Assembly: GCA_019192545.1 (NCBI GenBank)
Contig: JAHCMI010000061.1
Coordinates: 1 to 57,432, forward strand
Direction of reading: 5' to 3'
Source of the DNA: Rivularia sp. MS3
GTDB taxonomy: Bacteria > Cyanobacteriota > Cyanobacteriia > Cyanobacteriales > Nostocaceae
DNA: 57,432 nt
Position numbers and translations under genes: made by a program. The notes under the pieces are model-generated. The model saw only the letters and a program-made list of their open reading frames with translations, was not told where the DNA came from and searched no databases. How positions within the stretch are numbered: position 1 is the stretch's first letter; each line of letters begins with the position of its first letter. Below, piece by piece: positions 44,458 through 52,757 of the stretch.

Positions 44458-45009
44458 ACTATAGCTTGGGTTCTGGATACCCAACTGGTGCGCGAAGCAA
44501 TGCTTTGAGCGTATACCGTTAAGTACTTGAAACTATTTCAACAGCCTAATTCGCTCGGTGGTAGAGCAATCGGTGAATCGCCGATACACGTAGGTTCGAT
44601 CCCTACATTGGGCAACAATAACACCTCCGCCCTGGGTTATGGGCACCTTGTTAGGGACAAGGCTACATAAGTTTAGAGGAGACTAACAGCAACACATTGC
44701 TGTTAGTCTGCAAACTCCGTGATGTGAATGCTTGCAACCGTTGGTTACCTAGTAACTTTCGGAAGCTATGGTGAAGAAGCCAGAGCAATTACCTCTCTCT
44801 TTAACTTGAGTATGTCCTTTGGAAGGCTGCATCCAGTTTTCTTTCGGGAATCCTGGAAAGGTACTACAAACGCCATATTTGAGTACTGTTTGAAAATTTT
44901 CGGTTATCCTTGGGTACCCTGAGATGGGATAACAGTTCTCTTAATCCAGTTACCGCAGACGTTTTTGCCCGCGACGGAACCTATACGCATTTACATTTGC
45001 GGAGTTTTT
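44458..45009 (+). ncRNA. Large structured RNA with one embedded tRNA-like gene, unit 2
   Basis: About 552 nt, homologous to unit 1 on the same strand. Hairpins TGGG/CCCA (44467-44483) and CGC/GCG (44491-44511) replace CGGG/CCCG and CGT/ACG of unit 1. The 3' domain (44714-45004, 291 nt) is closed by 44714-44731 pairing with about 44987-45005 and ends in TTTTT. The block GGTTACCTAGTAACTTTCGG and TTAATCCAGTTAC are nearly identical in both units, while loops differ. Only one tRNA-like gene is embedded and the variable part is shorter (about 100 nt). Confidence 0.7.
44544..44614 (+). tRNA. tRNA-like gene with unusual anticodon loop
   Basis: Acceptor GCCTAAT/ATTGGGC, D-stem GCTC/GAGC, anticodon stem ATCGG/CCGAT and T-arm GTAGG-TTCGATC-CCTAC are all well paired. 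The 7-nt anticodon loop is TGAATCG, so position 33 is G instead of the near-universal U and the nominal anticodon is AAT. CCA is not encoded. It may be a tRNA-like domain rather than a working tRNA. Confidence 0.65.
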
Positions 45010-45283
45010 AATTTAACCTCACCCCGCGCTGTCGCGCACCCCTCTCCTTATTAAAGAGAGGGGAAAGGAAGTAGAAATCATTAATTACCTTTAACCTCTA
45101 CTATCCTTACCCCATTGCCGAATTTGTAATTTCAATGTAGTATATGTAATACATAGGACTGTTGATTGGAGAATGGTAATTCTCAGCAACCAAAACGGTA
45201 GCGCTAGAGTTTAAAGCGATTAAACCACTGTTTCTTATTACCCATTACCAATTACCCATTACCTATTACCTATTAAATTATTT

Positions 45284-46879
45284 ATGTTTCTATCAAGATT
45301 TTTTTCTCGGTTGCGACTGCCTAAATTACCAAAAATATCTATAAAAATACCTATGTGGAAAACATTTTATATTAAACCTGGTGAAATCGGAATTTTATAT
45401 AATCGTAGCGATTTCAAGAAGATTTTGACTTCTGGTACCTATGCTTATTTTGGTAGGTTTTGGCGGGTTGAAACTTTCGATTTAAAGCAGCCAGAAGCTA
45501 ATATTGAAAATTTAGAGTTGTTGTTAAGAGATAATGCGGAAGAGTTACAAGAGCATCTATTAGTAGTACGTACTGATTTCAATCAAGCTGCTTTAGTGCG
45601 AATTGGACAAAGATGGATAACCGTTTTACCAAATCAATTACGAGCATTTTGGCGCGGCTTTATTGAAGTTGAAGCCCATATGTTTAACTTAGAAGAAAGT
45701 TTAGAATTGCCCAGTCAATTCGTGCAGCAATTGCGTGGATTTAATTTCAGCGGCATCAAGAAAATTCTAGTTAAAGAATATGAAATCGGTTTATTGTACG
45801 TGCAAAATAACTTTGTTCGTCCTCTTGAACCTGGAGAATACGCATTTTGGACTATAGATAAGGAGATTTCGTATTATGCAATGAGTCGTCTGGTGCATAA
45901 TCCGCAATTTCCCCTCGAAGAAGTATTAATTGAGAGACATCCTGAGTTTGTTGCCGCTTATTGTGAAACCGTACAAACACTTGCTCAACAGGTGGCAATT
46001 GTTAGGTATCAAGGAAAGGCGATCGCTATATTACCTCCCACCAGTCGCAAGTTATTTTGGCAGGGTGTTGATGTCGAAATCGTCGATATTAGCAACAATC
46101 CTAAATTGTCACCAGCTTTAGTTACCGAATTGGTTTCTGGTTTACCCGAAACCGTAAACTTGAGTCGTAGCTGTTTGCACGTTTGCCAAGTACCCGCTCA
46201 ACACATCGGTTTGCTATACGTAAACCAAGAATTTGAAACGGAACTTGAATCGGGAATTCATGCATGGTGGGTATTTGGACGCTCTTTCCGCAGCGAAGCC
46301 ATTGATTTACGTTTACAAAATATGGAGGTTTCCGGACAAGATATTTTATCCAAAGATAAGGTACCTCTACGTTTGAATTTAAATGCTGGTTTCCGCATTT
46401 TAGATGGATTGACAGCAAGAATTGGATTGTCAGATATCATTGGTTATCTGTACAAAGAATTACAGTTTGCTTTACGTGCTGCGGTGGGTGAAAAGGATTT
46501 AGACGAATTATTAGAAGATAAAGGAGCAATCGACATCAGCATTGCAGAATATATTCGTCCCAAAGCCGCAGAATACGGAATAGAAATTGACTCGGTAGGA
46601 GTCAAAGACATCATTCTTCCCGGAGAAATCAAAACTATATTGAGCAAAGTTGTAGAAGCAGAAAAATCAGCCCAAGCCAATGTAGTACGACGCAGAGAAG
46701 AGACTGCTGCAACTCGTAGCATGTTGAATACAGCAAGAGTAATGGAAGACAACCCCGTAGCATTGAGATTGAAGGAGTTAGAAGTATTAGAAAGAATTTC
46801 CGAAAAAATTGAGAAAATTCAAGTTAACGGCAGCTTGGATAGTATTTTGACAGAATTAATTCAAATTAATCGGAGTTAG
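45284..46879 (+). CDS. SPFH/band 7 protein with three N-terminal repeats
   Basis: A 531-residue protein. Residues about 345-505 form a slipin-like SPFH/band 7 domain (DKVPLRLNLNAGFRI, LDELLEDKGAIDISIAEYI, GIEIDSVGVKDIILPGEI), with the usual coiled tail (VVEAEKSAQANVVRRREE). Before it a module is repeated three times: PGEIGILYNRSDFKKIL near 30, YEIGLLYVQNNFVRPL near 167 and QHIGLLYVNQEFETEL near 308, each followed by a G-x-Y/H-A-Y/F/W motif. There is no clear transmembrane N-terminus. Band 7 proteins form membrane scaffolds and recruit proteases; this triple-module form may use the repeats for assembly. ATG start clear, monocistronic. Confidence 0.82.
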   Translation: MFLSRFFSRLRLPKLPKISIKIPMWKTFYIKPGEIGILYNRSDFKKILTSGTYAYFGRFWRVETFDLKQPEANIENLELLLRDNAEELQEHLLVVRTDFNQAALVRIGQRWITVLPNQLRAFWRGFIEVEAHMFNLEESLELPSQFVQQLRGFNFSGIKKILVKEYEIGLLYVQNNFVRPLEPGEYAFWTIDKEISYYAMSRLVHNPQFPLEEVLIERHPEFVAAYCETVQTLAQQVAIVRYQGKAIAILPPTSRKLFWQGVDVEIVDISNNPKLSPALVTELVSGLPETVNLSRSCLHVCQVPAQHIGLLYVNQEFETELESGIHAWWVFGRSFRSEAIDLRLQNMEVSGQDILSKDKVPLRLNLNAGFRILDGLTARIGLSDIIGYLYKELQFALRAAVGEKDLDELLEDKGAIDISIAEYIRPKAAEYGIEIDSVGVKDIILPGEIKTILSKVVEAEKSAQANVVRRREETAATRSMLNTARVMEDNPVALRLKELEVLERISEKIEKIQVNGSLDSILTELIQINRS

Positions 46880-46898
46880 TTGTTAGTTGATAGAAATT

Positions 46899-46970
46899 CG
46901 TAGGTTGGGTTAGGTGCAACGAAATAATTGAATTAATAATTAGCAATAAAGTTTGCACCCTAACCCAACA
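46899..46970. repeat. 72-bp direct repeat flanking the 47162 gene, left copy
   Basis: Begins CGTAGGTTGGGTTAGGTGC and ends in CTAACCCAACA. Nearly identical to 47487-47558. Confidence 0.88.
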
Positions 46971-47161
46971 ATTTTACTTTTATATAGTAGGGAGGCAGAG
47001 CCTTGGCACGAGAGGATACGAAAACTGTATGAATCAAAATCGTAGAAATTCTATCCAACTCAACACACCAGGCAAAAGCCCAACTACAAACCCTTTCAAA
47101 TTAGTAACAATAACGTAATCCGTGAAATCAGCGAAATCCATTTAATCCGCGATAATTCATT

Positions 47162-47476
47162 ATGGGTATACCAAAAAAAGGTTCTAGAAAAATAACCGTA
47201 GATGGAGAAAATTTCATCTGGCTAATTAGAAGAAAAGCAACTTATAGCCAAACAGATTATGGTATTGGTTGTATAAATATCGCAGTCGAACATGCAGAAG
47301 AATCTGGTTCAAAATTAGTCATTTTGACAGATAAACCACATCCCAAAGATTGGGCTACAACCGAAGTTAAACCAGTTGTACCTTCAGAAGTGGTATCATG
47401 GATAAATCAAGCAATCAAAGCCGGATGGCAACCAAAAAAATCGGGGAAACCATTTGAGTTTATAGTTAATAGTTGA
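47162..47476 (+). CDS. Hypothetical small protein
   Basis: A 104-residue soluble protein of unknown function. It opens GIPKKGSRKITVDGENFIWL followed by IRRKATYSQ, a basic stretch, then LVILTDKPHPKDWATTEVKP and a C-terminal helix EVVSWINQAIKAGWQPKKSG with FEFIV at the end. I have the impression of a widespread conserved hypothetical family with no assigned role. The gene is enclosed by two 72-bp direct repeats, as if it were a unit that can be lost or gained. The ATG has no strong ribosome binding site. Confidence 0.7.
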   Translation: MGIPKKGSRKITVDGENFIWLIRRKATYSQTDYGIGCINIAVEHAEESGSKLVILTDKPHPKDWATTEVKPVVPSEVVSWINQAIKAGWQPKKSGKPFEFIVNS

Positions 47477-47486
47477 TTTTTATATT

Positions 47487-47558
47487 CGTAGGTTGGGTTA
47501 GGTGCAACGAGATAATTTAATTAATAATTAGAAATAAAGTTTGCACCGTAACCCAACA
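47487..47558. repeat. 72-bp direct repeat flanking the 47162 gene, right copy
   Basis: Second copy of 46899-46970 in the same orientation, 10 bp after the stop of the small gene. Confidence 0.88.
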
Positions 47559-47695
47559 TTTACTTTGAATATTTAACATCATGTCCGACAAATCACCCAT
47601 AATATGTCATTGCGAGCGAAGCAATGACGGTTAATTTAAACGAGTAAATAAAAGAGAAATAAGAATTATGGGTATACTTGATTTGCAGAACAACT

Positions 47696-49009
47696 TCAGG
47701 TTGTATATTCAGCATTAATTTTGACGTAATCGTAACTCAAATCACAACCCCAAGCTTTCCCCTCACCCTTACCATTACCAACACTAACTTCAATAATTAC
47801 GGGATTATCTATCCTTTGAGTTTTAAGGGTATTTCTATCAACAGTTAAATCGTTACTATTATTAGTTGCATTAACATCTTGTGGTAAAGAAGATTCTGCT
47901 GCTGTTTCTTTCAAATATGTACTTGCTGCTTTTCTATCAAACTGTTGGGGTTGTCCTTTTTCCATTAACAAAAAGTCCCCTAATTTGATTCTCAAATCAT
48001 CTTGCTCGAAGGGTACCCCCGCACGCCCAGCAGCAGCAGCAATTCTGCCCCAGTTAGCATCCCTACCAAAGATTGCAGATTTCACTAACGATGAACCAGC
48101 AATGGTTTTAGCGATTTGTAAAGCCGCTTTTTCATTTTGTGCGCCGCTAACTCGCACTTCTATCAAACAAGTTGCACCTTCCCCATCGCGAGCGATCGCC
48201 TTTGCTAAATGCTGACATACCGCAGTTAACATTGATTCCAATTTCTGGGCTTCGGCTCCCATTTCTGTAATTGCTGGAGTGCGAGATTGTCCGTTAGCTA
48301 AAGCGATTAAACTATCATTGGTACTAGTATCGCCATCAACTGTAATTGCATTAAAACTTTTGTCGGCAGCACGACTGAGCATTTTTTGCCACAACCCAGG
48401 AGAAACCGCAGCATCTGTAGTTACAAAAGCTAACATAGTTGCCATATTCGGATGTATCATTCCCGAGCCTTTGCTGATTCCCCCGATTCTTACCGGTCTA
48501 TCATGTATAGTAGTTTCTAAAGCAATGGATTTCGTCACCAAGTCTGTAGTAATTATCGCTTTCGCCGCATTATCCGAACCATTTTCCGAAAGCGATTCTA
48601 TTAACTTCGGAATACCTGCTTTGAAAGCATCCATCTTAATTCTTTGTCCAATCACTCCAGTTGAAGCCAATAAAACAGACTCTGAAGAAATATTAAGTGC
48701 TTGCCCCAACGTCATTGCACTTTCAATGGCATCCAACCAACCTTGATTTCCTGTAGAAGCGTTAGCCTGCCCCGCATTGCACAGAATAGCACGGGCAGCC
48801 GAAGCCGACATCAACCGCTGACGACAATAGTCAACACAAGCCGCCGTAACCTGCGACATCGTAAACACACCCGCAGCGATCGCTTCTACGTCTGAAACAA
48901 TCAACGCTAAGTCTGGGGCACCTGAAGGCTTTAAGCCAGCAGCAATTCCGGCTGCTTTATATCCTCTAGGTGCTGTAACACCACCAGTTATTTCCCACCA
49001 GTCACTCAT
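47696..49009 (-). CDS. argJ: Bifunctional ornithine acetyltransferase / N-acetylglutamate synthase
   Basis: A 437-residue ArgJ. It recycles the acetyl group from N-acetylornithine to glutamate in arginine synthesis and may also make N-acetylglutamate from acetyl-CoA. The autocleavage site is in GMIHPNMATMLAF, where the threonine after NMA becomes the nucleophile of the beta chain. GSPI-type bounds are replaced by the usual GGVTAPRGYKAAG at the N-terminus; CNAGQANA and DGDTSTND are conserved. An Asn/Thr-rich insert (about 372-400) lies before the C-terminal GNGKGEGKAWGCDLSYDYV. A TTG precedes the ATG by one codon. Confidence 0.95.
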   Translation of the reverse strand: MSDWWEITGGVTAPRGYKAAGIAAGLKPSGAPDLALIVSDVEAIAAGVFTMSQVTAACVDYCRQRLMSASAARAILCNAGQANASTGNQGWLDAIESAMTLGQALNISSESVLLASTGVIGQRIKMDAFKAGIPKLIESLSENGSDNAAKAIITTDLVTKSIALETTIHDRPVRIGGISKGSGMIHPNMATMLAFVTTDAAVSPGLWQKMLSRAADKSFNAITVDGDTSTNDSLIALANGQSRTPAITEMGAEAQKLESMLTAVCQHLAKAIARDGEGATCLIEVRVSGAQNEKAALQIAKTIAGSSLVKSAIFGRDANWGRIAAAAGRAGVPFEQDDLRIKLGDFLLMEKGQPQQFDRKAASTYLKETAAESSLPQDVNATNNSNDLTVDRNTLKTQRIDNPVIIEVSVGNGKGEGKAWGCDLSYDYVKINAEYTT

Positions 49010-49140
49010 CAATATCCCCTACATCTCTTTTCTAATCCCTGCAATAGTAGGGGATTATATCAATTATTAGTTAACGGTTAATGCTAACTTATTAGTTATT
49101 AATGGTAATTGGGGATTGGTAATTACCGAAAAAATACTCA

Positions 49141-49193
49141 AAAAAAAAGAGAGAGCCATTCGGCCGCTCTCCAGATCATCAGGGTGCATCTAC
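49141..49193 (-). ncRNA. Tandem small RNA gene, unit 1
   Basis: Read on the minus strand: -10 box TATACT (complement of 49201-49206), conserved 5' part AGTAGATGCACCCTGATGA, then a terminator hairpin GAGAGC/GCTCTC (49171-49166 with 49156-49151) and eight T. Predicted about 53 nt. The GGGG..CCCC hairpin just upstream (49219-49235) also recurs in each unit. Resembles the tandem NsiR1 arrays of Nostocales in organisation; identity not confirmed. Confidence 0.75.
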
Positions 49194-49315
49194 TTAACAT
49201 AGTATACCATTTTTCGTCTAGGGGTTTTAACCCCTCAGTTAAGTTTGGATTAAATTTTCGTAAACAAATTATCCTTCGCTTCACAGTATTTTTATGTAGA
49301 AGTAGAAAAAAAGCT

Positions 49316-49368
49316 AAAAAAAAAGAGAGCCACTTGGGTAGCTCTCCAGATCATCAGGGTGCATCTAC
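49316..49368 (-). ncRNA. Tandem small RNA gene, unit 2
   Basis: Same layout as unit 1: -10 TATACT (complement of 49376-49381), 5' part identical over more than 30 nt, and a terminator with a changed loop (GAGAGC...GGCTCTC) followed by nine T. Confidence 0.75.
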
Positions 49369-49465
49369 TTAACATAGTATATCATTATTGCCCAGGGGGT
49401 CACACCCCCTTACTTAGGACTTGATAAATATTTCGCGAAGAAACTGTGAGGAAATATGAAAAAAT

Positions 49466-49513
49466 AAAAAAGAGAGCCATGAATATAGCTCTCTAAACAT
49501 CAGGGTGCATCTG
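49466..49513 (-). ncRNA. Tandem small RNA gene, unit 3 (divergent)
   Basis: Most divergent unit: -10 TAAAAT (complement of 49522-49527), core AGATGCACCCTGATG kept, terminator AGAGAGC/GGCTCTCT kept, T-run shorter. Confidence 0.7.
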
Positions 49514-49685
49514 ATTATCACATTTTACCATTTGTGGCATGAGGGATAATACCCCTTTACAAAAAAAAGGTAAAAAATATTCTTCTCAAGGATAAAATGT
49601 AGAAACATAGGCAGGATTTAATTACCTGAACCAGGCTTGACTATGTTTAAAAGACTGTAGCGACCTATATCAAACCAAAACGAAC

Positions 49686-49738
49686 AAAAAAAACGGAGAG
49701 CTACTTAGCAGCTCTCCAGATCATCAGGGTGCATCTAC
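49686..49738 (-). ncRNA. Tandem small RNA gene, unit 4 (promoter-distal from argJ)
   Basis: -10 TATATT (complement of 49746-49751), the same 5' part as units 1 and 2, and a terminator stem GGAGAGCT/AGCTCTCC followed by G and eight T. Confidence 0.75.
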
Positions 49739-50205
49739 TTAACATAATATAGCACTATAGGGATGAGGGGCGTAACCCCTTTTATTTATTTTTGATAAAG
49801 TTTATATAAAGTTTATTAAGTGAATATACTAATATCAATTTTTGATACATTATGTTTGCGTCTTAATACGCAGTAGATTGACAATAAATATGCAATTATG
49901 AAACTTAAGACTATATTGAATCAATTTTTTGTTACATCAGCAATAAAACTGAAAATATAGCGCTTTTTTAGTCTGGGGATTATTTTTAGAAAATTGTAGG
50001 TGATGTTGCTAGTACTCCTTTTCATTAAAATTGACGGGTGAAGGCAGGCAGGGGGAGCAGGGGAGCAGGGGGAGAAAAGTTTTCTTACACATTCACTCGG
50101 GGTTGCAAACCCCGAGCTAATAGCTAAAGTCCGCCTCTATAGGACTAAAATTTAAGTGGTCAAAACTAATGAAATGAACTACTAATAGGGGTTAGAAGTC
50201 GCTAC

Positions 50206-50298
50206 GTAGGTTGGGTGAAGCGTTAGCGAAACGTGTCCGATAGGACATAGCGCAACCCAACATCCAAGTTGGGTTACACTGCGTTTCACCCAACCTAC
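50206..50298. repeat. GTAGGTTGGGT...ACCCAACCTAC hairpin with inserted small repeat
   Basis: Same family as 32538-32605 and 39783-39851 but longer, because the left arm is interrupted at 50221-50250 by GTTAGCGAAACGTGTCCGAT and AGGACATAG, the reverse of the module in the 43583 tRNA-like gene. Confidence 0.8.
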
Positions 50299-50489
50299 CT
50301 TCTTTCATTGTTTTACCACTCATAACTTATGTGGTGGAGTACTAATAGTCTTTCCCGTTAATCTTGATGGGCATATCGTAAATATAAAAAATATTTTTTA
50401 TTCACCCATTAAAATAAAGGAAATTCAATCGGAAAAACAACGGTTATTAGTGCATTAGATGTATTAAAATCGCATTTACTTACAGAAAA

Positions 50490-50677
50490 TATAGCGGTTT
50501 TCACTTGGGTGCAATACAAACAAAATTGATAGAATTCGGACGGGCAGGGATGCCCCGTTAACCGCACCTTACGGTGAACACCGGCAAGGGTGCGGCTCAG
50601 TTTGGGGTAAGAACATCTTCCCCCCAACTTCTCTCCATCCCACAAGAATGTATTCTACTCAACCGAAAACCGCTATA
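50490..50677. mobile_element. Inverted-repeat element TATAGCGGTTTTC, copy C
   Basis: A 188-bp element from TATAGCGGTTTTC to GAAAACCGCTATA, related to copy B (28657-28795), with an unrelated core. Confidence 0.82.
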
Positions 50678-50711
50678 GTCATTCATCTAACACACCCGAC
50701 TTTAGAAGTTT

Positions 50712-52196
50712 TTATTCAACTAAAGCTTTGAGCTTTTTGTCTACAAGTTGATTGGTTAATTTTGGATCGGCACGCTTTCCAGTTTTCTTAAGAACTTGTC
50801 CGACAAAGAAACCTTTAACGTTAGTTTTACCGCTACGATATTTTTCAACTTCTTTGGGGTTTCCGGCTATAGCTTCATCGATGAGAGGTTCGAGTACTGC
50901 TGGATCTGTAATTAATTTTTCACCAGCAAAAACATCTTTAGGAGCTTTACCTTCAAGTAAGTCTGGTAGTTTCTCCTTAGCTTTAGCATTGCTTATCTCG
51001 CCCTTATCAATCAGCTTCACAACTTCAGCTAAATTGCTTGGAGTTAAGTTAATTTCAGAAATATTGAGTTTTTGTTTGTTGAGATAGCCAGCGATATCAC
51101 CCATAACCCAGTTGGCGGCAGTTTTGGCATTTGCTCCCTGATTTACAGCAGTTTCAAAATATTCTGCCGTAGCCCGCTCTTCGGTTAAAACTCTGGCATC
51201 GTATGCAGAAAGTCCCAACTCGGTTTCATAATGATGGCGTTTTTTGGCAGGTAAATCTGGTAATTCGCCTTCCCACTTATTTAATTGTTCTTCACTTACT
51301 TCAATGGGAGCCAAATCAGGCTCGGGAAAATAACGGTAGTCGGAAGAGCCTTCCTTAACTCGCATACTAATAGTACGTTGAGAACCTTCTTCCCAAAGGC
51401 GAGTTTCTTGAATTATTTCTTCACCGGATTCAACAGCTTCGATTTGACGTTCAATTTCGTATTCAATTGCCTTTTGAATAGCGCTGAACGAGTTCATATT
51501 CTTAATTTCAACTTTTGTGCCAAATTCCTTTTGTCCCACGGGGCGCACGGAAATGTTGACATCGCAACGTAACGAACCTTCTTGCATGTTACCGTCGCTG
51601 ACACCGAGATAGCGGACAATTCGGCGTAACTCTTGGGCATATTCGGCGGCTTCTTGCCCGGAGCGTAAATCTGGTTCCGAAACGATTTCTACCAAAGGTA
51701 CTCCAGCCCGGTTGTAGTCTACCAAAGAATAGCTCGAACCAGAAAGGCGATCGCTACCGGCGTGAACCAATTTTCCTGCATCTTCTTCCATATGCAAGCG
51801 AGTAATACCAATCTTTTTACGAGAGGCATTACCATCCTTATCAACTAACTCAATTTCTATATAGCCATGTTCGGCAATCGGTAAATCGTATTGAGAAATT
51901 TGGTAATTTTTGGGTAAGTCGGGATAAAAATACTGCTTGCGGTCAAATTTGCTGTATTTTGCAATTTGGCAGTTGAGAGCTAAACCTGCTTTTACAGCAT
52001 ATTCTAATACTTTTTCATTGAGAACCGGCAAAACTCCAGGTAAACCCATGCAAATTGGGTCGATATTAGTATTAGGATCGGCACCAAATTCTGTGGAGCT
52101 ATCGGAGAAAATTTTTGTTTTAGTAGCGAGTTGACAATGGGTTTCCAAACCGATAATCGCTTCGTAATCAGTTTTTACAGTTGTAGCAGCAGTCAT
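50712..52196 (-). CDS. gatB: Asp/Glu-tRNA amidotransferase subunit B
   Basis: A 494-residue GatB, the tRNA-binding and kinase subunit of GatCAB, which converts Glu-tRNA(Gln), and Asp-tRNA(Asn) in some organisms, to the amidated forms. Typical blocks are visible: YEAIIGLETHCQLATKTKIF, LPGVLPVLN, KFDRKQYFYPDLPKNYQISQ (with DLPKNYQISQYDLP), RLHMEEDAGK, DYNRAGVPLVEIVSEPD and RCDVNISVRP. The C-terminal YqeY-like domain (about 350-494) includes GKTNVKGFFVGQVLKKTGKRADP. Length is full. gatA and gatC are not adjacent, as is common in cyanobacteria. Confidence 0.97.
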   Translation of the reverse strand: MTAATTVKTDYEAIIGLETHCQLATKTKIFSDSSTEFGADPNTNIDPICMGLPGVLPVLNEKVLEYAVKAGLALNCQIAKYSKFDRKQYFYPDLPKNYQISQYDLPIAEHGYIEIELVDKDGNASRKKIGITRLHMEEDAGKLVHAGSDRLSGSSYSLVDYNRAGVPLVEIVSEPDLRSGQEAAEYAQELRRIVRYLGVSDGNMQEGSLRCDVNISVRPVGQKEFGTKVEIKNMNSFSAIQKAIEYEIERQIEAVESGEEIIQETRLWEEGSQRTISMRVKEGSSDYRYFPEPDLAPIEVSEEQLNKWEGELPDLPAKKRHHYETELGLSAYDARVLTEERATAEYFETAVNQGANAKTAANWVMGDIAGYLNKQKLNISEINLTPSNLAEVVKLIDKGEISNAKAKEKLPDLLEGKAPKDVFAGEKLITDPAVLEPLIDEAIAGNPKEVEKYRSGKTNVKGFFVGQVLKKTGKRADPKLTNQLVDKKLKALVE

Positions 52197-52757
52197 AAAA
52201 GTTCAATATTCCAGCGGTTTTATTGCAATCAATAGGTATTGTAGCTGTTTCAAGTCAATAACTGATGGATGTTTACGCTCTTTATGATGGAGAAAATTCC
52301 GTCCACCGAGTCCAAAAATTTCTTAAATTTGCATCCCGTACAGTATTGAGTGCATATTCTTATGGGATAGATATTTTAGTCAAACTATATTAATAGTGAG
52401 TGAGTGTACCAGTGGCTTTATTCCCGGTTTCTTCGAGCTTCATTATTTATAGTCTTGGTTGAGTAATCTAATTGAAATTATCTTTACACCTTGAAACACC
52501 TACAGGCATCAATTTTATGCCAATTATTAGCATTTTTATTTTTAAAAAGTAACCATCCTAGTAATTATACTCTTTAATTTTGAAACAATGCACTTTAGGT
52601 AGATGCACGAACAAATTGATAAATGCTATCAAAAATATGTATACTTTCCGTGTGAAAAAAATACGGAAAACAATATTGAGAATATCGCTGTATTTTAAAT
52701 TGTAGTTAATTACAGCATAGTGTGAAAACTATTAATGCAAACGGCTGAAAAATAAGA
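52197..52757. other. Divergent intergenic region
   Basis: About 560 bp between gatB and the ion-channel gene, AT-rich. No repeat element or regulatory site recognised; it must hold both promoters. Confidence 0.45.

Larger units (their letters stand above)
49790..50711. other. Intergenic region with miniature elements
   Basis: About 920 bp with no supported gene. It holds a diverged TGGTYTGTCCC-family element (about 50011-50182), a GTAGGTTGGG hairpin (50206-50298) that carries the small hairpin repeat (50221-50250), a partial element end (about 50341-50410) and a TATAGCGGTTTTC element (50490-50677). Confidence 0.65.

Noticed and set aside
49141-49790. Small RNAs read on the plus strand, with GGGG..CCCC hairpins as terminators
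   Set aside because: T-runs after those hairpins are weak, while the minus strand has conserved -10 boxes and strong T-tract terminators in all units.
50409-50645. Open frame of 78 codons on the minus strand
   Set aside because: Lies within the TATAGCGGTTTTC element and shares no feature with known proteins.
52599-52620. A fifth small-RNA unit, suggested by GTAGATGCAC upstream of the channel gene
   Set aside because: Only ten bases match; no terminator hairpin or repeat context.
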